Positions 60,770 to 64,000 of a stretch of DNA of 64,000 nt are shown in pieces. Made by a program: the position numbers and the translations under genes. Under the pieces are notes generated by a model. It did not search any database and had not been told where the DNA came from. It worked only from the letters and a program-made list of their open reading frames with translations. Within the stretch, counting starts at the first letter, position 1; the number at the start of each line of letters is the position of its first letter. Origin of the DNA: Isoptericola sp. AK164 (GTDB lineage Bacteria; Actinomycetota; Actinomycetes; Actinomycetales; Cellulomonadaceae); assembly GCF_029643425.1 (NCBI RefSeq), contig NZ_CP119106.1, positions 3,472,001-3,536,000 of the forward strand, read 5' to 3'.

Positions 60770-61798
60770 GTGACCCGACGCTCCGGCCGTCCGAGCTCCC
60801 TGTGGCGAGGGGTGCGGCAATGGGTCGACCCGTTCGTCGTCGCCATCGTCCTCGCCCTCCTGATCGGCGTCGTCGTCCCCGTCCCGGACGACGTGCGCGG
60901 CGTGCTCGACGTCGTCACGGACGTCGCGATCGCCCTGCTGTTCCTGCTCTACGGCGCGCGGCTGCCGACGCGGGAGATCTGGCGGTCGCTGACCAACTGG
61001 CGCCTCCAGGGTTCCCTCCTCGTTGCGACGTTCATCGCGTTCCCGCTCGCCGGGCTCGCCCTCTCCGCGGCCGTCGGCCCGCTCGTCGGCCAGGGGATCG
61101 CCGTCGGGCTGCTCTGCGTCTCGCTCCTCCCGTCCACGGTGAACTCCGCCGTCGCGTTCACGTCCGTGGCCCGCGGCGACGTCGCCGGCGCGATCTGCGG
61201 GGCCACCGTGTCGAACGTCGTCGGCATGCTCGCGACTCCCCTGCTGGTGCTCGGTCTGATGAGCGGGGCGGTCGCCGGTGACGGGGCTGTCGGGGTGGAC
61301 GGTCTGCAGACGGTCCTGCTGCAGCTCCTCGCGCCGCTCGTGCTCGGCCAGCTCCTGCAGCCCTGGGTGGGCGGGCTCGTGCGGCGGCACAAGGCCGTCA
61401 CCACGGCCGTGGACCGCGGGACGATCCTGCTCATCGTGTTCACGGCCATCAGCGGCGCGACCGCCGAGGGTATCTGGGCGGACATGACCGTGTGGGTCGT
61501 GCTCGTGCTGGTCGGGTCGGCCGGGGTGCTGCTGGGCGTCATGCTGGCCGCCACCTGGTGGGGTGGCCGCGCGCTGGGGCTGCCGCACGACCAGCGGGTC
61601 ACCCTGCTGCTCGTCGGAGGGATGAAGTCGCTGGCCACCGGCCTGCCGATGGCCTCGGCGCTGCTGCCCGCCGCCACGCTCGCCGTCGTCGTCGTGCCGC
61701 TGGTCGTCTTCCACCAGCTCCAGCTCGTGGTGTGCTCCGTGCTGGCCCGCCGGCTCGGGCAGGAGCCGGTGGCGGCCGAGGCGGGGCAGGGCTCCTGA
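60770..61798 (+). CDS. bile acid:sodium symporter-family transporter
   Basis: 342 residues from the GTG at 60770, preceded by GAGAGGA; an ATG 54 bases upstream adds a non-homologous Arg-rich stretch. About ten membrane helices. The SBF-like blocks ALLFLLYGARLPTREIWRSLTNWRLQ and LLPSTVNSAVAFTSVARGDVAGAI are characteristic of the PF13593 subgroup (YfeH-like). Possible substrates are organic anions; none can be named. Convergent with the MFS gene. Confidence 0.85.
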   Translation: MTRRSGRPSSLWRGVRQWVDPFVVAIVLALLIGVVVPVPDDVRGVLDVVTDVAIALLFLLYGARLPTREIWRSLTNWRLQGSLLVATFIAFPLAGLALSAAVGPLVGQGIAVGLLCVSLLPSTVNSAVAFTSVARGDVAGAICGATVSNVVGMLATPLLVLGLMSGAVAGDGAVGVDGLQTVLLQLLAPLVLGQLLQPWVGGLVRRHKAVTTAVDRGTILLIVFTAISGATAEGIWADMTVWVVLVLVGSAGVLLGVMLAATWWGGRALGLPHDQRVTLLLVGGMKSLATGLPMASALLPAATLAVVVVPLVVFHQLQLVVCSVLARRLGQEPVAAEAGQGS

Positions 61799-61813
61799 GG
61801 CCGGACCCGGCCG

Positions 61814-63445
61814 TCACGACGTCGGGGCCGGCCGGGGGTCGGGGATCTCGTCGGGCCGGTACCGGGGCAACCGGCTGGCCGGCAGGATGGCCGTCGCGCT
61901 GAGACCTGCCAGGATCAGCAGCCCGATGCGCAACGTGTCGAGCCGCGCCTCCTCGTTGAGCGCCACGGCGGCCTCGACCTGCTGGGCGTCCGCGTCGGTG
62001 CCGGCGAGGACCTCGCGCAGGTCGTCGTTGCTGACGAAGTTGACGTTGTCGAGGTCCACCTGGGCCACCAGCTCCGGCGGCAGCTCGGGGTGGTCGACGA
62101 CGGCACGTCCCACCCCCACGCTGAGGACCGTGACCAGCAGGGCACCGGCGAGAGCGGTACCGACCGCCGAGGCCAGGTTCTGCGTCGTCCCGCGGATCGA
62201 GCCGACGTCGCCGGCCAGCCGCTTGGGCGCGGCGGTCACCAGGACGTTGAACACGAGCGTGACCAGGGCCCCCTGACCGACGCCGAAGACGAACAGCCCG
62301 AGGATCGTGGGGAGCGTCTCCCAGTTGTTCGTCACCACGAAGGCCAGCCACCCGAGGGCGACGGTGGTCAGGACGAACCCGAACACGCCGATCGTGCGGG
62401 GCGGGTAGCGCCGGTAGAAGCGCACGATGAGCGTGGCCGTGACGAAGACGGTCAGGTTGAACGGCATCATCGCCAACGCCGTGTCGAACGGGGTCCGCCC
62501 CTGCACGATCTGGATGTACAGCGGGACGGTGAAGTTCAGGGCCGCCTCGAGCGCGACGACGATGAACATCGCGTACACCGCGGCCCGCTCGCTGGCACGA
62601 CCCAGCACGCTCAGGTCGACCAGCGGGACCTTGCCGTCCGCCATGCGGCGTCGGGTCCACCCGAAGAACACCTGGCCGAGCACCACGCCGAGCACGACGA
62701 GCAGGGGCGCGGGCGAGAGACCCAGGAGGTCGAACGGCGCACCGTCCCGGGCGTAGAACAGGCCCCACGCGTTGAGGTTGTTGAACCCGAGCGTCAACGA
62801 CACGATCGCGGCGCCGATGAGGACCGCGGCCACCAGGTCGATCCGGATGCCGGGGTCGCCGGCGTCGGACCGCAGCCGGAAGCTGAGCAGGAAGACCACC
62901 ACCGCCAGGCCCAGCACGATGCCGAACACCGGGCGCCATCCCACGAGCGTGCCCAGGGTCCCCCCGATGAAGAACGCGCTCACGCCGGAGATCGCGCGGG
63001 CGGAGCCGAGGGACCCGATCGCCGTCGCCTGCTGGGGCCCGTGGTAGTTCTCTGCGACGAGCGCCACCAGGGACGGCACGATGATCGCGGCCGATGCCCC
63101 GGCGACGGCCTGCCCGGCGATCGCCCAGCCGACCGTCGGCGAGAAGATCATCATCAGGGCGGAGCCGGCGAACGTCGCGATGACGACCCGGAACACCACG
63201 ACCCAGCCGATCCTCTGGCCGAGCTTGGCGCCCGTCATCACGAGCGCCGCCACCGCGAGGCCGTAGGTGACGATCGTCGAGCTCACGACGGTCGGCGGCA
63301 CGCCGAACTCGTCGACCATGCCACCGATCGAGATCGGCAGCGCCGCGACGTTGAACGACATCAGCACCTGAGCGAGGAACAGGCCGATCATGGGGACCCA
63401 CGAGGCCCGTTCCTGGGTCTCGTGCGCAGCGGTGGTCTGGGTCAT
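61814..63445 (-). CDS. MFS multidrug exporter, DHA2 (14-helix) type
   Basis: 543 residues. Many membrane helices in a 14-TM arrangement; motif GAKLGQRIGWVVVFRVVIATFAGSAL after helix 2 and the antiporter motif region GSARAISGVSAFFIGGTLG (motif C-like). A periplasmic loop of about 60 acidic residues (DHPELPPELVAQVDLDNVNF...) separates the last two helices. The ATG overlaps the stop of the glutaminase gene upstream (ATGA), an uncommon pairing. Confidence 0.85.
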   Translation of the reverse strand: MTQTTAAHETQERASWVPMIGLFLAQVLMSFNVAALPISIGGMVDEFGVPPTVVSSTIVTYGLAVAALVMTGAKLGQRIGWVVVFRVVIATFAGSALMMIFSPTVGWAIAGQAVAGASAAIIVPSLVALVAENYHGPQQATAIGSLGSARAISGVSAFFIGGTLGTLVGWRPVFGIVLGLAVVVFLLSFRLRSDAGDPGIRIDLVAAVLIGAAIVSLTLGFNNLNAWGLFYARDGAPFDLLGLSPAPLLVVLGVVLGQVFFGWTRRRMADGKVPLVDLSVLGRASERAAVYAMFIVVALEAALNFTVPLYIQIVQGRTPFDTALAMMPFNLTVFVTATLIVRFYRRYPPRTIGVFGFVLTTVALGWLAFVVTNNWETLPTILGLFVFGVGQGALVTLVFNVLVTAAPKRLAGDVGSIRGTTQNLASAVGTALAGALLVTVLSVGVGRAVVDHPELPPELVAQVDLDNVNFVSNDDLREVLAGTDADAQQVEAAVALNEEARLDTLRIGLLILAGLSATAILPASRLPRYRPDEIPDPRPAPTS

Positions 63446-64000
63446 GCGAGGGGCACCTGCCGTTCGAGGGGTTCGGCACGTTCGGGGACGTGGACGGACG
63501 AGGCGAAGACGTTCAGGCCCAGGCTGCGCGACAGGTGGGCGACGGCGCGCTGACCCCGCACGCTGTTCCCCGCCGGGTCCAGGGGCGGGGAGAACGTGCC
63601 GATCGCGCCCTTGCCCGGCGCGACCGCGACGATGCCGCCCGCGACGCCCGACTTCGCGGGCAGGCCGATCTCGAACAACCACTCGCCGGACCGCTCGTAC
63701 ATGCCGGTCGACGCCAGCACCGCCAGCGTGTCCCGGCACACCTGCGCCGAGACCACCCGTTCGCCCGTCAGCGGGTTGACGCCGCCGTCGGCCAGCGTGG
63801 CGCCCATGACGGCGAGGTCCTGGGCGCTGACCCGCAGCGCGCACTGGCGCGTGTAGACGTCCACCGCGTCGAGGGGGTCGACGTCGATCCGTCCGTAGCT
63901 CTGGAGCAACCGCGCGATCGCCTTGTTGCGCGCGTTCGTCTCGGACTCCGAGCGGTAGACCTCGCCGTCGAGCTCGAGCTGGCGCCCGGCGAACCGGGAC
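63442..64000 (-). CDS. glsA: glutaminase A family, C-terminal part (5' end outside window)
   Basis: The frame stays open to the window edge; 185 residues are visible. Family blocks: YRSESETNARNKAIARLLQSYG (Glu/Asn substrate-binding residues), VDVYTRQCALRVSAQDLAVMGATLADGGVNPLTGERVV, and LPAKSGVAGGIVAVAPGKGAIGTFSPPLDPAGNSVRG. These match the beta-lactamase-like glutaminase fold that deaminates glutamine to glutamate and ammonia. The catalytic Ser-x2-Lys lies outside. The C-terminal about 30 residues end soon after the fold, so there is no STAS domain. Overlaps the MFS start. Confidence 0.93.
   Translation of the reverse strand, partial: SRFAGRQLELDGEVYRSESETNARNKAIARLLQSYGRIDVDPLDAVDVYTRQCALRVSAQDLAVMGATLADGGVNPLTGERVVSAQVCRDTLAVLASTGMYERSGEWLFEIGLPAKSGVAGGIVAVAPGKGAIGTFSPPLDPAGNSVRGQRAVAHLSRSLGLNVFASSVHVPERAEPLERQVPLA

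Noticed and set aside
1-64000. tRNA, rRNA, CRISPR arrays, phage attachment sites
   Set aside because: No recognisable cloverleaf, rRNA segment, spaced repeats or integrase gene seen on reading both strands.

Overview
The window is uniformly high-GC with strong codon bias, ATGA-overlapping operons, GTG/TTG starts and apparent leaderless starts. That fits an actinobacterium. The density of sugar ABC systems with private glycosidases suggests a plant-polysaccharide-degrading Micrococcales lineage (Cellulomonas/Cellulosimicrobium/Isoptericola-like); this placement is inferred from gene content only. No rRNA, tRNA or CRISPR array was recognised.

Layout. 1-9.0 kb: a carbohydrate locus with two copies of a 'GHL6-type glycosidase + alpha/beta hydrolase' pair, a GntR/FCD regulator and an ABC sugar importer; an 11-bp motif is shared by the regulator and importer promoters. 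9.1-17.3 kb: CidA/LrgB-like pair, MFS exporter, quinone oxidoreductase, a copper/redox group (cupredoxin lipoprotein, cyclophilin-like protein, Tat-exported multicopper oxidase), and an MFS gene coupled to an ArsR regulator with a CzrA-type metal site. 17.3-23.6 kb: xylo-oligosaccharide locus (GH120 beta-xylosidase, ABC importer, LacI regulator with GAAACAGTTTC operators). 23.6-30 kb: oxidoreductase, two PAP2 phosphatases, a YaaH-like transporter, an orphan CopZ behind a CsoR-like palindrome, a DUF4190-like protein and a polysaccharide deacetylase. 30-39.3 kb: a second glycoside operon (GH42 beta-galactosidase, ABC importer, GH93-like beta-propeller enzyme) with a LacI regulator and ATGTTG/CAACAT operators.

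39.3-50.2 kb holds the most interesting system. A metallophore-type importer (ATPase, binding lipoprotein, FecCD permease) is transcribed divergently from an apparently undescribed RiPP cluster: two ABC exporter half-transporters, a 36-residue precursor peptide (45942-46052) that is easy to miss, a fused YcaO cyclodehydratase, and a second YcaO-like protein that has lost the ATP-binding glutamates. The intergenic region carries a 7-1-7 Fur/Zur-like operator. The precursor has no cysteine but has Ser, Thr and an HGH motif, and no azoline dehydrogenase is nearby. My working hypothesis is a metal-regulated, oxazoline-containing RiPP that is exported and re-imported as a metallophore.

50.2-64 kb: SDR reductase, a membrane-anchored receiver protein whose upstream region is interrupted by an IS256-family element with a 10-bp direct repeat, a c-di-AMP (ydaO-type) riboswitch in front of an M15 peptidase, a methyltransferase, sucrose phosphorylase, a DUF2180-like protein, a patatin, a GH13 glucosidase, a bile-acid/Na+ symporter-family protein, a DHA2-type MFS exporter and a glutaminase that runs off the window end.
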